The notes: a model not told the origin generated them from the letters alone. DNA of 64,000 bases from CADEEN01 sp963751775 (GCA_963751775.1 CAVVVW010000013.1:62001-126000), one strand, 5' to 3'; shown: positions 46,520 to 56,893, numbered from the stretch's first letter. Translations and numbers: made by a program.

Positions 46520-47385
46520 ACGTCGAGATTCACTTTCCGCACCTCGGGGTTGGTAGTTCCTTGGCGTTGATCCGTGGTAGTCAACGCGGCCGAAACTCGT
46601 TTGCGCAGCACTGGCACCATGCGCCATGCCGCACGGTCATTGTCAAACGGCGCGGCAATGGCCAGCGACCCGAGCCATTCGACGATGTCGAAGCGGCCAC
46701 TGGCGCGCACTAGCGCGTCGACTTCGTTGGCCGTGAATCGCCTTTGCCTTGCACGTTCGACTAGGCGTCCGCTGCCCCCCTGACCGGACCACTCCATCGT
46801 TACGGTGACTTCGTCGACCTGCGCGATCGGGTCGAAAGCGTCACCGTCCGCGCCCCACTGTGTCGTCACTCGCAGCCCTTCGGCTTCGGCCGTCCAATTC
46901 GTGTTGGCAGACTTGCCGACGCCGAAGACAGCGCGCGGGTGCGTCATCTCCAGTACATACAGACCGCCATCGACAAGGTGTCTGGCCACGCAGCCCAAGT
47001 GGTTCAGCACCGCATCGTTGTCGAGCAGATAGCTCGACGAATCCATCAGCAGCACCGCCAGATCGAAGCGCTGGCCAAGTTCGAAGTCGCACATGTCCGC
47101 CACCACGGCCTGCAAGTTCACGTCGTCACGTGTCGCATGCTCGAGCGCGTATTCGCACATGGCTGACGACAGATCCAGTGCGGTGGCCACCGCGCCGCGC
47201 CTGGCAAACTCGCGCGCATGACATGCCGGCCCCGCCGCGAGTTCAAGCATGGCAGTCACCTTTCCGCAGCTGTGCCGCGACGCAAGCGCGGCCAGCGTGT
47301 CGCATTCGGCAGAAGTGTCGCGGAAGCTGAAGGCGACGTCGTAGCAGCGCGCCTGATGGTAGATGCGGTGGTGGCTCTGGTCCAT
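46468..47385 (-). CDS. SAM-dependent methyltransferase (class I)
   Basis: 305 residues from ATG 47385 after a GAGGAG site. The SAM motif I is MLELAAGPACHAREFARRG near residues 46-64, followed by ALDLSSAMCEYALEHA near 68-83, DMCDFELGQRFDLAVLLMDSSSYLL near 98-122 and GGLYVLEMTHP near 140-150. Substrate unknown. The last 50 or so residues extend past the usual domain end and overlap the RidA gene on the opposite strand. Codon use is less GC-biased than in the kor genes. The region 47386-47657 shows no convincing gene. Confidence 0.75.
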   Translation of the reverse strand: MDQSHHRIYHQARCYDVAFSFRDTSAECDTLAALASRHSCGKVTAMLELAAGPACHAREFARRGAVATALDLSSAMCEYALEHATRDDVNLQAVVADMCDFELGQRFDLAVLLMDSSSYLLDNDAVLNHLGCVARHLVDGGLYVLEMTHPRAVFGVGKSANTNWTAEAEGLRVTTQWGADGDAFDPIAQVDEVTVTMEWSGQGGSGRLVERARQRRFTANEVDALVRASGRFDIVEWLGSLAIAAPFDNDRAAWRMVPVLRKRVSAALTTTDQRQGTTNPEVRKVNLDVYDAGRTAVASSSILAG

Positions 47386-47657
47386 TGGGGACTCCTCGTC
47401 AGCGCGTCGAGAGCCGAACAATGCCACAAGCATGGGCAGGTGGCACCCGCTCATCGCTGGAGTGCGGCCTCCGATGCGCACGGCCGCAAGGTGGCGCGCA
47501 GGCGTGAGGTCGACCAGCATCCACCGACCGTCTTCACGTCGCCCATGCGCGGGCAAGAGAAGTTCCTGCCATTCGCGCTGGCGATGGATGCTTCACGCCG
47601 CAGTCGCAAACAGGCGCGCGATCTGGCAAAGTCGGAAAACACTCTCTTCGAAATACC

Positions 47658-48332
47658 ATGAACCAACGACTTTCCGTCACGCTCGCGTCCCTGGCTCTCG
47701 TGGCCCTGTCTGGTTGTGCCACCGAGAGTTCACGCACGATTCAGGTCGCGCAGGTCCAGTCAGCCGCCGTGCCTTACAGCGGTGAACGCCTGCCAGTGGC
47801 CGTCGGCAAGTTCGACAACCGCTCCAACTTCCTGCGCGGTGTGTTCTACGACGGCGTGGATCGCCTGGGCAGCCAGGCCAAGACCACGCTGGTCGCGCAC
47901 CTGCAGCAGTCGCAGCGCTTCTCGGTGCAGGAACGCGAAAACCTGGCCGAAACAGGCCAGGAAGCCAGGCTGCAGGGCACGGCGCAGACGCTGCGCGGCG
48001 CAAGCTACGTGATCACCGGCGACATCTCCGAGTTCGGCCGCAAGGAGGTCGGCGACATGCAGTTCTTCGGCGTGCTCGGCCGCGGCAAGGTGCAGGTCGC
48101 ATACGCCAAGATCACGCTCAACGTCGTCAACAGCCTGACCGCCGAGGTCGTTTTCTCGGCGCGCGGCGCCGGCGAGTACGAATTGTCCAACCGCGAGGTG
48201 CTGGGCTTCGGTGGCACCGCCAGTTACGACGCCACCCTGAATGGCAAGGTGCTCGACCTGGCCATGCGCGAGGCCGTGAACAGCCTGGTCGCCGCCAAGG
48301 ACTCCGGCCAATGGGGCGCCACGGCACGCTGA
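47658..48332 (+). CDS. CsgG/LpoB-like outer-membrane lipoprotein
   Basis: 224 residues with a lipobox LVALSGCA near residue 20. The core (LPVAVGKFDNRSNFLRGVFYDGVDRLGSQAKTTLVAHLQQSQRFSVQERENL near 45-95, YVITGDISEFGRKEVGD near 117-133) is of the CsgG type seen in curli secretion channels and in peptidoglycan-synthase activators. First of three overlapping lipoprotein genes; the stop overlaps the next start by one base. The neighbours indicate a separate DUF4810/DUF799 system, not curli. Confidence 0.82.
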   Translation: MNQRLSVTLASLALVALSGCATESSRTIQVAQVQSAAVPYSGERLPVAVGKFDNRSNFLRGVFYDGVDRLGSQAKTTLVAHLQQSQRFSVQERENLAETGQEARLQGTAQTLRGASYVITGDISEFGRKEVGDMQFFGVLGRGKVQVAYAKITLNVVNSLTAEVVFSARGAGEYELSNREVLGFGGTASYDATLNGKVLDLAMREAVNSLVAAKDSGQWGATAR

Positions 48333-48727
48333 TGACAACCGCGCGCGGCATTCGCCAAATCGCACTGGCGAGTTGCATCGCCGTGCTCGCCGGCTGCGCG
48401 ACGCAAGGCCCTGCGCCGCTGTACATGTGGGAGACATTCCCGCGTCAGCAGTACGACGCCTTGCTCGGCGTGGGCTTCGACCCGGCCGAGCAGATCCGCC
48501 TGCTCGAGGCGCATGCCGAAAAGGCACGTGGCGCCAATGCGGCACTGCCACCGGGATTTCGCGCGCATCTGGGCATGCTGCACTTCGGCGCGGGCAACGT
48601 CGGCCGGGCACGTGAACTCTGGCAGGCCGAGAAGATTGCGTTTCCAGAAGCCACCACCTACATGGATCAGTTGCTAAGGCGACTCGATGGTCTCGCGCAA
48701 CAGGCCGCAACCGAAAGCCCCGCATGA
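48332..48727 (+). CDS. DUF4810 lipoprotein
   Basis: 131 residues, lipobox VLAGCA near residue 21, then PLYMWETFPRQQYDALLG near 30-47, the characteristic start of DUF4810, and a C-terminal helical part (LPPGFRAHLGMLHFGAGNVGRARELWQAEKIAFPEA) resembling a TPR. It lies between the CsgG-like and DUF799 lipoproteins with start/stop overlaps on both sides, so the three are probably made together and form one envelope complex. Confidence 0.8.
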   Translation: MTTARGIRQIALASCIAVLAGCATQGPAPLYMWETFPRQQYDALLGVGFDPAEQIRLLEAHAEKARGANAALPPGFRAHLGMLHFGAGNVGRARELWQAEKIAFPEATTYMDQLLRRLDGLAQQAATESPA

Positions 48728-49398
48728 AGCGGCCTGGGCTTGCCTGCCTCGGCGCCGCGGCCGCGCTGGCACTGCTCGGCGGCTGCGCCACCAAGGCGCC
48801 GTCGTACGACTACGCGGCCTTCCTGCGGGCCAAGCCGGCGTCGCTACTGGTGATGCCGCCGCTCAATGAGTCGCCAGACATCAAGGCCTCGCCGAGTGTG
48901 TGGGCGCAGGCCACGCGCCCGCTGGCCGAGGCTGGCTACTACGTCCTGCCTGTCACGCTGGTCGACGAAACGTTCCGGCAGAACGGTGTGAGCACGCCTA
49001 ACGACGCCCAGGAGATCCCGTATCCGAAGCTGCGGGAAATCTTTGGCGCCGATGCGGCGGTCTACATTCGCATCAAGCAGTACGGTACGGCCTACGCCGT
49101 GGTCGTCAGCGACACGCGCGTGGCGGTCGAGGCGCGCATCGTCGACCTGCGCAACGGCGACCTGCTGTGGCAAGGCAATGCAGTTGCATCGTCAGCCGAG
49201 CAGCAACAGCAGCAGCAGGGCGGCCTCGCCGGGCTGCTGATGGTCGCGCTTATCGCACAGATCGTCGCCACGACCACCGATGCGGCATTCAACTACGCAG
49301 GCATTGCCGACGCGCGCCTGCTCGGTTCACCGCGCGCCAACGGCGTCTTGCCGGGTCCGCGCTCGCCGCTGTTCGGTAAGCCACCCGCGACCCCGTAG
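48724..49398 (+). CDS. DUF799 (GNA1162-type) lipoprotein
   Basis: 224 residues, lipobox LLGGCA near residue 21. The domain begins PASLLVMPPLNESPDIKASPSVWAQATRPLAEAGYYVLPVTLVDETFRQNG near 38-88 and includes IRIKQYGTAYAVVVSDTRVAVEARIVDLRNGDLLWQG. A run of six glutamines (near residue 160) precedes a hydrophobic stretch GLAGLLMVALIAQIVATTT. The Neisseria homologue is a surface-exposed lipoprotein. Function unknown; always seen with CsgG-like and DUF4810 partners in this arrangement. Confidence 0.82.
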   Translation: MKRPGLACLGAAAALALLGGCATKAPSYDYAAFLRAKPASLLVMPPLNESPDIKASPSVWAQATRPLAEAGYYVLPVTLVDETFRQNGVSTPNDAQEIPYPKLREIFGADAAVYIRIKQYGTAYAVVVSDTRVAVEARIVDLRNGDLLWQGNAVASSAEQQQQQQGGLAGLLMVALIAQIVATTTDAAFNYAGIADARLLGSPRANGVLPGPRSPLFGKPPATP

Positions 49399-49449
49399 CG
49401 GATTCGTTTGCGCCACGGGGGCGGACGGCAAGCCCCGGCGCGCCGGTGG

Positions 49450-52005
49450 TCACGCCAGCGACCCGCGCCGGCGCAGCGCGGCCAGCACCGCACCCAGCCG
49501 TTCACGCTGCACGGCGTCGAGCGCGCCGCGACGCAGCAGCTCGCCGAGCCAATGTTGTGGCGTGGCGCTCGTCGCTGCGGAGCGGCGCGTCTCGAGCGCT
49601 GCCTTCATCGCCTGCAACTTGAGCAGGCGTCGTGCCGACTCGAAGGCCACTGGCGAGTCCAACCCCCAGGCGTCCTCGAGTTGCAGCAACAACTCGTCGG
49701 TCGATGCCGTGATGCGTCCGTCACGACCCTGCGCGTTCGCGTCGGCCAGGCCCGCGCGCTGCGCCAGTGCCTGCTCCAGCGGTTGTGGCAACTCGGGCAG
49801 CGCAGACCAGCGCACCGCGAGGCCGGCCTTGACGGTGGCGGGGTCCGCGTCGGTCTCCAGTTCGTCGCACAGCGCGAGCTTGGCCTGCAGCGCGTCGCAG
49901 ACGGCATGCCAGGCGCGGCCGGAGCTCTCGGCCAGCCACCGGCGCGCACTGTCGCGTGCCTGGTGGAATCGCGCGTCCAGTGCCTGCGCCTGACTGCGCG
50001 GCGCCGGCCCGGTGCGCTGCCACAGTGCATCGACCTCGCTCAAGGTGCGCTTGAGTTCGGCGGACGGCGTGTCTGCGGCCAGTGCTTGCAGGCGTTCGAT
50101 CAGCGCCGCACGCTCGGCGCCATGGGCGATGAACTCCGCTTCGCGGGCCTGGAAGGCGGCCTCGCGGGCACTGAAGGCACCGTCGATCGCGGCCTTGAAA
50201 TCCAGCCACAGCGCGTTCTCGTCGGCGCGTGCCAATGGCAGCGCGCGCGCGTGCTGCTGCCACTGCCCCTGCAAGTCCCGCACCTTGTCGACCAGTTCGC
50301 GCCCCGGGGCTTCGGCAGCCAGCGCACGCGCGCGCTCGAGCAGCCGTTCGCGCTGCTGGCGCGCGACGCGGCGGACCTCCTGCAGCGGCGCCTCGAGCCG
50401 TTGCACGGCCGTGTTCAGGCGCTCGACGAGCGCGGCGCGCGCCTTGTGTGGCACCGTGTGTTCGATCGGCCCCAGCTTGCGCCACGCCAGCCCGAAGCGA
50501 TCGAGAAACTCGCCCAGCGCGCGCCAGTCGGGCGCTGGTGCGCCCTCGCCGGCAATCGGCGCCGGCGCTGCCTCCAGCTCGGTGAGCAGCCCCTCGCGTG
50601 CCTGCAGGTTCTGCTCGCGCGCAGCCCGCTGCACCGCCGCCTGCCGCGCGACCGGCTCGTAGGCCGCCTTCAGCGCGGCATCGAAGCGCTGCCACAGCGA
50701 GCGGCTGGTGGCGCCGCCCAGGTGGTCGAGCTCCTTCCAGCGCGCGCGCATCTCGTCGATGACCTCGGCCTGCTGCTTGGTCGACAGCTTGATCGACAGC
50801 GCCGCCGCGGTGCCGTTGGCGCTCGCCGCGGCCAGCGCCTCGGCCTGCTGCACCAGTTCGTCGCGTGCGCGGCCGCCGGCCCAATGCTGCCAGCCCTTGA
50901 GCTGCGCGTACTGGGCCTGCAAGGCGTCGATGCGCGGGCCGAGTGCGCCCACCGGCGCACCACCGCCCAGCAGCTTGTCGATCTCGATCAGGTGGCCGTG
51001 GGTCGGCGCCAACTGGCCGGCCGCCAGCGCGGCCTCGGCGAGCTCCAGCAACGAGGCCAGCGCCTGCGCGTGCTGCTCGCGCAGTACCTGCCGGCGCTGC
51101 TGGGTCTGCTCGCGTTGCTCCGCGCGGTGCTGGTCGCGAACCTGCTGCCGCGCTTGCTGCCAGCGCACGAAGCGTGCCTGCAGCAGCGCGTCGAGTGCGG
51201 TATCCGGCAGCGGCTCGAATTGGGCCCAGCGCTCGGCCAGGCCCGTCGCCTCGCTCTCCAGCACGGCCACGCGCTCGTCGAGTGCGGGACACAGGCCGAG
51301 GCTGCGGGCCAGTTCGCCCTGCAGCGTCGAGCCGGTTGCCTCCGGCGGCGCCTCGTCGACGACGGCCTGCACCGCGGCGCCGGCGGCGGCGAGCAGCTGG
51401 CGATCCTGCGTGCCGGAAGCCGCTGCAGCGCAGGCCGTCTGCAGGTTCGCCAGCGCCTCGCGCGCCTGCCCCATCCAGCGCTTGAGCCTGGCCGGCTGGT
51501 CGGCTCGCTCGCGCGTCGTATCTGCCATCTGCGCCATCAGCGCGGCGTACTCGGTGCGTTGTTCGGCCTCGAGCAATTGGCCGTCCAGTGCGGTCCAGGC
51601 GCGGTCGATATCCACCAGCCGGTTCAGCGGTATCAGCGCTTCCAGCGACAACGCCCTCGCCTCGTCGATCAACCCGGTGGCGCGGGTGCGGGCCTCGCGT
51701 TGCGCCACGGCCTGCGTATAGCGTTGCTTGGCCAGCCGATGGGCGCGACGATCGTGGTCGCGCAACTCGCGCTCGGCCACCTTCAGCGCCGCCTCGGTGA
51801 CCAGCGCGGCGACTGCAGCCAGCTTTATCTCGAGCGGCGACGCCTCGCGCACGAGAGCCAGCAATGCCGCATCGTCAGCGCCGGCGGCTTGCAGCCTGTG
51901 CGACCAGTCGCCGGGATCGGGGTCGGGAGGGTCGGCAGCAGCGCCGACGCTCGCGCCGGCAGCGGGCGTCTGGCGAGAGCTGAAATCGAAAAACCGTTTG
52001 CTCAT
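49450..52005 (-). CDS. DUF349-repeat protein, 851 residues
   Basis: Long, highly charged helical protein. Repeated units of about 75-80 residues with W..L....R...L (for example RWKELDHLGGATSRSLWQRFDAAL, DWRALGEFLDRFGLAWRKLGPIEHTVPHKARAALVERLNTAV, and LWLDFKAAIDGAFSAREAAFQAREAEFIAHG) correspond to DUF349. The N-terminus (KRFFDFSSRQTPAAGA) has no signal. Family members are coiled-coil cytoplasmic proteins without proven biochemical role. Intact, on the opposite strand to both neighbours. Confidence 0.85.
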   Translation of the reverse strand: MSKRFFDFSSRQTPAAGASVGAAADPPDPDPGDWSHRLQAAGADDAALLALVREASPLEIKLAAVAALVTEAALKVAERELRDHDRRAHRLAKQRYTQAVAQREARTRATGLIDEARALSLEALIPLNRLVDIDRAWTALDGQLLEAEQRTEYAALMAQMADTTRERADQPARLKRWMGQAREALANLQTACAAAASGTQDRQLLAAAGAAVQAVVDEAPPEATGSTLQGELARSLGLCPALDERVAVLESEATGLAERWAQFEPLPDTALDALLQARFVRWQQARQQVRDQHRAEQREQTQQRRQVLREQHAQALASLLELAEAALAAGQLAPTHGHLIEIDKLLGGGAPVGALGPRIDALQAQYAQLKGWQHWAGGRARDELVQQAEALAAASANGTAAALSIKLSTKQQAEVIDEMRARWKELDHLGGATSRSLWQRFDAALKAAYEPVARQAAVQRAAREQNLQAREGLLTELEAAPAPIAGEGAPAPDWRALGEFLDRFGLAWRKLGPIEHTVPHKARAALVERLNTAVQRLEAPLQEVRRVARQQRERLLERARALAAEAPGRELVDKVRDLQGQWQQHARALPLARADENALWLDFKAAIDGAFSAREAAFQAREAEFIAHGAERAALIERLQALAADTPSAELKRTLSEVDALWQRTGPAPRSQAQALDARFHQARDSARRWLAESSGRAWHAVCDALQAKLALCDELETDADPATVKAGLAVRWSALPELPQPLEQALAQRAGLADANAQGRDGRITASTDELLLQLEDAWGLDSPVAFESARRLLKLQAMKAALETRRSAATSATPQHWLGELLRRGALDAVQRERLGAVLAALRRRGSLA

Positions 52006-52126
52006 GGTGGCGCAGTTTGCTTCAGCGGGGTTCGCGACGACCCCCGCATTCTGCTGTGTAGGCCATTTGTCGGGCCCAAGGGCCCTGCAACGCGGCCGGC
52101 AAGAGCAACATACCGAATCAGTCCAC

Positions 52127-52148
52127 TATTTCCGTGATTGTGGAAATA
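52127..52148. promoter_or_regulatory. arsR: Putative ArsR operator
   Basis: TATTTCC and GGAAATA form a perfect inverted repeat with 7-bp arms and an 8-base spacer, 16 bp before the arsR start codon. It resembles ArsR-family operators in size and AT-rich arms, and would overlap the arsR promoter, giving arsenite-relieved autorepression. Confidence 0.65.
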
Positions 52149-52164
52149 TGGATAGACTGCGGGC

Positions 52165-52515
52165 ATGAGCAAGCCAGTCCGCAACCTGGACAAATCGACC
52201 GCCGCCTTTGCCCGCATGTTGTCGGCCATGGGCACCGAGCCGCGGTTGCGAATCGTGCGCCTGTTGCTGAGCGCGCATCCGCAGGGCCTGGTGGTCGGCG
52301 ACATCGCCACCGAGTTGCGCATCGCGAATTCCACCCTCTCGCACCACCTGGACAAGCTGAAGAACGAAGGCCTGGTCAAGGTCCGCCGCGAGGGCACGTT
52401 TCTCTGGTACTCGGTCGATACACGGGCCCTGCAGGGCCTGATGCAGTTCCTGTATGCGGAGTGCTGCACCCGCAACCAGGCCATCGAACCGCAGAAGATC
52501 GTCTGCTGCAGTTGA
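52165..52515 (+). CDS. arsR: ArsR-family arsenic-responsive repressor
   Basis: 116 residues. Winged-helix core FARMLSAMGTEPRLRIVRLLLSAHPQGLVVGDIATEL, recognition helix IANSTLSHHLDKLKNEGLV near 54-72 and wing VRREGTFLWYSVD near 74-86. The metal-site cysteines are not in the DNA-binding helix (no CxC as in E. coli) but at the C-terminus: a CC pair in YAECCTRN near residue 99 and the terminal VCCS. That matches the ArsR types whose As(III) site lies near the C-terminus. First gene of the arsenic operon. Confidence 0.88.
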   Translation: MSKPVRNLDKSTAAFARMLSAMGTEPRLRIVRLLLSAHPQGLVVGDIATELRIANSTLSHHLDKLKNEGLVKVRREGTFLWYSVDTRALQGLMQFLYAECCTRNQAIEPQKIVCCS

Positions 52516-52531
52516 ACCTTTGGAGTCGAGC

Positions 52532-53443
52532 ATGAACGCACAAACCGATGTCAAGGACGTCGTCAGAGAGAAGTATGGCCAGGCCGCGGCGCGCGCCGCG
52601 CAGGGCAAGTCCAACCGTTGCTGCGGCGGCGCGTCCGGGGCGATAGGGAACTGCGACCCGATCACCTCCAACCTCTACGACAGCGCGCAGGCCGGCGACG
52701 TGCCTGAGAAGGCGCTACTGGCGTCGCTGGGCTGCGGCAACCCGACCGCGCTGGCCGAACTCAAGGCCGGCGAGACCGTGCTCGACCTGGGCTCGGGCGG
52801 CGGCATCGACGTGCTGCTCTCGGCCCGGCGCGTCGGCCCCAGCGGCCGCGCCTTCGGCCTGGACATGACCGACCAGATGCTGGCCCTGGCCGAAGAGAAC
52901 AAGCGCAAGAGCGGTCTGGAGAACGTGCACTTCCTCAAGGGCGAAATCGAGCACATCCCCCTGCCCGACAACTCGGTCGACGTGATCATCTCCAACTGCG
53001 TCATCAATCTCTCGGGCGACAAGGACCGCGTCTTGCGGGAAGCCTTCCGCGTGCTCAAGCCCGGCGGCCGCTTTGCGGTGTCCGACGTCGTCGTGCGCGG
53101 CGACGTGCCACCCGCCATCCGCAAGAACATGGAGCTGTGGGTCGGGTGCGTGGCCGGTGCGTTGTCGGACACGGAGTACTTGCACAAGCTCGCCGTCGCC
53201 GGCTTTGCGCAAGCCGGCATCGAAGTCACGCGCGTGTACTCGGTCGACGACGCGCGCGAATTCCTGGCCGGCCAGGGCCAAGACATCGCGCAACTTGCCC
53301 AGCAGGTCGAAGGCAAGTTCGTCAGTGGCTTCATCCGCGCCGTCAAGCCGACCGTCGGCTCCCTCGCGGCTGCGCCGCCCGCGGCGAGCGCGACGTCGCC
53401 GGCCAACGCCGCCTGCTGTGGCGCCAACTGCTGCGGCATTTGA
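52532..53443 (+). CDS. arsM: Arsenite S-adenosylmethionine methyltransferase
   Basis: 303 residues. Arsenic-binding cysteines: NRCCGGASGAIGNC near 29-42, a conserved cysteine in IISNCVINLS near 152 and WVGCVAGAL near 200, as in ArsM. SAM motif VLDLGSGGGIDVLLSARRVG near 83-102. The C-terminus ends in a cysteine cluster (AACCGANCCGI). Makes methylated arsenicals. It follows arsR by 16 bp with an ATG after TGGAGTCGAGC. Confidence 0.92.
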   Translation: MNAQTDVKDVVREKYGQAAARAAQGKSNRCCGGASGAIGNCDPITSNLYDSAQAGDVPEKALLASLGCGNPTALAELKAGETVLDLGSGGGIDVLLSARRVGPSGRAFGLDMTDQMLALAEENKRKSGLENVHFLKGEIEHIPLPDNSVDVIISNCVINLSGDKDRVLREAFRVLKPGGRFAVSDVVVRGDVPPAIRKNMELWVGCVAGALSDTEYLHKLAVAGFAQAGIEVTRVYSVDDAREFLAGQGQDIAQLAQQVEGKFVSGFIRAVKPTVGSLAAAPPAASATSPANAACCGANCCGI

Positions 53444-53473
53444 GTCGGAGCGCGTTGTCCGCAGCGGCAGCTC

Positions 53474-53962
53474 ATGATCACCAATGTTCTCATCCTGTGC
53501 ACGCACAACTCCGCCCGCAGTGTGCTGGCCGAGGCGATGCTCAACCATTGGGCCGATCGACTGGGAAAGACAGTGCGCGCGTACAGCGCCGGCAGTGCCC
53601 CGAGCGGCCGCATCAATCCGCATGCCATCGGCGCTCTGGAGGGCATCGGCATCGTCACCACGGAGCTTCGTAGCAAGAGCTGGGATGAGTTCGCGCAGCC
53701 AGGCGCACCGAAGATGCGGGTCGTGATCACCGTTTGCGACAGCGCCGCGGCCGAGCCGTGTCCGTACTGGCCCGGCAGCCCGGTGAACGTGCACTGGGGC
53801 TACGCCGACCCATCGAATGCACCCGACGCCGAAAAGTGGAATGCATTCGAGCTGACCCGGCAGGCCATTGCTTATCGCATGCTGCAACTGGTGGCCTTGC
53901 CGTTCGGCGTCATGAGCGACAGCGAGCTGCAGATCGCTCTCGACGCCATCCAGGCGAGTTGA
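53474..53962 (+). CDS. arsC: Arsenate reductase, low-molecular-weight phosphatase type
   Basis: 162 residues. Unlike the classic CxxxxxR loop, the active-site loop reads CTHNSARSVLAEAML at residues 9-23, with the nucleophilic cysteine C9 and arginine R15. The second redox cysteine is likely in ITVCDSAAAEPCPYWPG near 85-101, and the aspartate in WGYADPS near 107-113. Enzymes of this family in proteobacteria use glutathione or thioredoxin. Lies between arsM and acr3. Confidence 0.88.
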   Translation: MITNVLILCTHNSARSVLAEAMLNHWADRLGKTVRAYSAGSAPSGRINPHAIGALEGIGIVTTELRSKSWDEFAQPGAPKMRVVITVCDSAAAEPCPYWPGSPVNVHWGYADPSNAPDAEKWNAFELTRQAIAYRMLQLVALPFGVMSDSELQIALDAIQAS

Positions 53963-54023
53963 GCATGGCGTCGAGTCCAGGGGCCCGCGCAGCGCCGCAA
54001 CCAGCGAAGAGGAAGGCGATCAG

Positions 54024-55092
<1,069 letters not shown>

Positions 55093-55103
55093 TCCACGTG
55101 GGC

Positions 55104-56215
55104 TCAAGTTGGCGCCGCGACGAAGCGCAAGCGCGTGACCTCCGAAGGCGCCCCCAGGCGCACCGGCGGGCCCCAATAACCGGTGCCGCGACTGGTGTAG
55201 ACCCACAGCGAACGAAGCCGGTGCAATCCGGCAGTGAACGGCTGCTGCAGGCGGACCAGCAGGGTCCAGGGCCAGAACTGACCGCCGTGGGTGTGGCCCG
55301 ACAACTGCACGTCGAAGCCCGCGTCGGCTGCGGCCGGCGCACTGCGCGGCTGATGCGCCAACAAGACGCGCAGACCGACGTCGCCCGGCGCGCCGGCCAT
55401 TGCGCCTTGCGGATCGCTGCGGTGGCTGGCATCGAAGTGTGCGGCGCCATAGTCCGCGACGCCGGCCATCACGAGGCGCACGCCATCGTGCTCGAGCACG
55501 ACATGTTCGTTGAGAAGCACACGCAGGCCCAATGAGCGCAGCGCGGCCAGCCATTCGTCGACCCCGCTGTAGTACTCGTGGTTGCCGGTGACGAAGAACG
55601 TGCCGTGGCGCGAGCGCAGATGCGCGAGTGGTGCGACGTCGGGCTGCAGGTCTGCGACGCGACCGTCCACCAGGTCGCCCGTGATGGCCACGGCATCGGC
55701 GTGCAGCCGATTCACGGTGTCGACGATCGCCTGCACGTACGGCTTCTTGACCGTCGGGCCGACGTGGATGTCGCTGATCTGCACGATCGTGAAGCCCTGC
55801 AGTGCCGGCGGCAAGCCGGCAATCGGCACCTCGACCTGGCGCACCGACGCAGTGCGGCGGGCAGCGAACACGCCGTAGAGCAGGCTGGTCAGCGCGAGCA
55901 GCGGCACCGCGGCCGCCGTGGACGCCTGCAGCGGCGGCAGCGCAACGGCCAGGCCAGCAACAAGAGCAGGTCGCGCATCAACGTCAGCGACAGCAGCATC
56001 GAGAAGCCGCCGAGCGCCACCATGCCGGCCCAGGTCCAGCGGTCGGCAGTGGCGCGGTGGCGCGCACGCCGGCCCCAGATGGCGGCCGGAATCAGCAGGG
56101 TCGAGAGAACCAGCAGCGCGACGAGCGCGGCCGACGCCAGCGGCCCCGGGAGGTACGGCGCAATGCGCCAGCCGATATAGATGTGCAACAGCACCAGCGA
56201 CCAGAGTGCAGGCAT
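55104..56215 (-). CDS. Membrane-anchored metallophosphoesterase, one frameshift
   Basis: About 370 residues. The N-terminal part (MPALWSLVLLHIYIGWRIAPYLPGPLASAALVALLVL, then GMVALGGFSMLLSLTLMRDLLLLLAW) has four or five membrane helices and reads in one frame. Near 55930 the frame changes, and the catalytic domain continues: IVQISDIHVG, ITGDLVDG near 55680, FVTGNHEYYSG near 55570, MAGVADYG, HQPRS and LSGHTHGGQFWPW near 55290, the full set of metal ligands (D-H, D, N-H, H, H-H). The family includes YkuE- and YaeI-like enzymes acting on UDP-diacylglucosamine or cyclic substrates; the exact substrate is unknown. Confidence 0.8.
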
Positions 56216-56277
56216 CGACCCCAGATGGTGGCGGCGGGGTCGGCTTCAAGCGGGCGCGCGGCGGTCAAGCGCGCAAG

Positions 56278-56610
56278 GCCGCCAGATTCAATGCGTAGAC
56301 TTGCCCAGCCCAACGCGCAGTCCCAGTCGTCGCGCAATTCGTCGTGGGTTTGGGATGGATGAACACATCCAGCGCGCCGTGGTTGAGGGCCAGCCAGGCG
56401 ACGACCTGCGGAAGCCGGCTGCAGGGAAGGCCAGCTGGTAACTCCACATGGGGTTCGGCCCCACGGCAATTTCATGAAAGCGCCCATCACCATCTGGCCG
56501 GCCAACATCGAGTTGATGATCTCGCGCAGGCGCAATGCCGCCTCTCGGCTGGTCGCATTGAAAACAGGTGCGCGTGCCAGCTGTCGATGATCGAGGGCTC
56601 CGATAAGTCC
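56278..56610 (-). pseudogene. DOPA 4,5-dioxygenase-family protein, about five frame breaks
   Basis: Reading the minus strand across frames gives, in order: WHAHLF, FNATSREAALRLREIINSMLAGQMVMG, FHEIAVGPNPMWSYQLAF, PQVVAWLALNHGALDVFIHPK, DELRDDWDCAL, and WAGQVYALNLAALRA. This is the full small-enzyme family pattern of about 105-110 residues, including the H.H and GPNPMWSYQL motifs. Breaks lie near 56580, 56475, 56415, 56355 and 56310 and go in both directions. Either a decayed gene or a stretch with poor sequence quality; every gene between 56 and 58.5 kb shows the same problem. Confidence 0.55.
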
Positions 56611-56679
56611 ATGTTCCCGCCCCTATGGTCGTGACGGAATGCTACTCAGGCTCGCGGCGGCCGGCGCGAAGGATCAGCG

Positions 56680-56893
56680 CTTGTTTCTTCCCAGAACAGC
56701 GACACGCCGCCAATCGCTATGGTCCCCACGCCAGCCCAGACAGGAACGTTGACCGTCTGTTGTCCTTGACCGTGAGTTCGATCGGCCCCAGCTTGGCCTC
56801 GTGGGTCTCCTTCGTATAGCTGAATCCGCCATACACCAGGCCCAGGACACGGCCACGATCAGCGCGATTGCGAGCACCTTGATTGCGTCCACT
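56680..56893 (-). pseudogene. Small DUF3185-like membrane protein, frame broken
   Basis: The minus strand gives VDAIKVLAIALIVAV in one frame, then VLGLVYGGFSYTKETHEAKLGPIELTVKD in the next, and a second hydrophobic stretch near the end. The pattern (short N-terminal helix, YGGFSYTKETHEAKLGPIEL, second helix) is a known small inner-membrane family of about 70 residues with unknown function. At least two indels interrupt it. Confidence 0.5.

Noticed and set aside
47658..48332. CsgG-like gene as evidence for a curli system
   Set aside because: No csgA, csgB, csgE or csgF nearby; the partners DUF4810 and DUF799 mark a different lipoprotein system.
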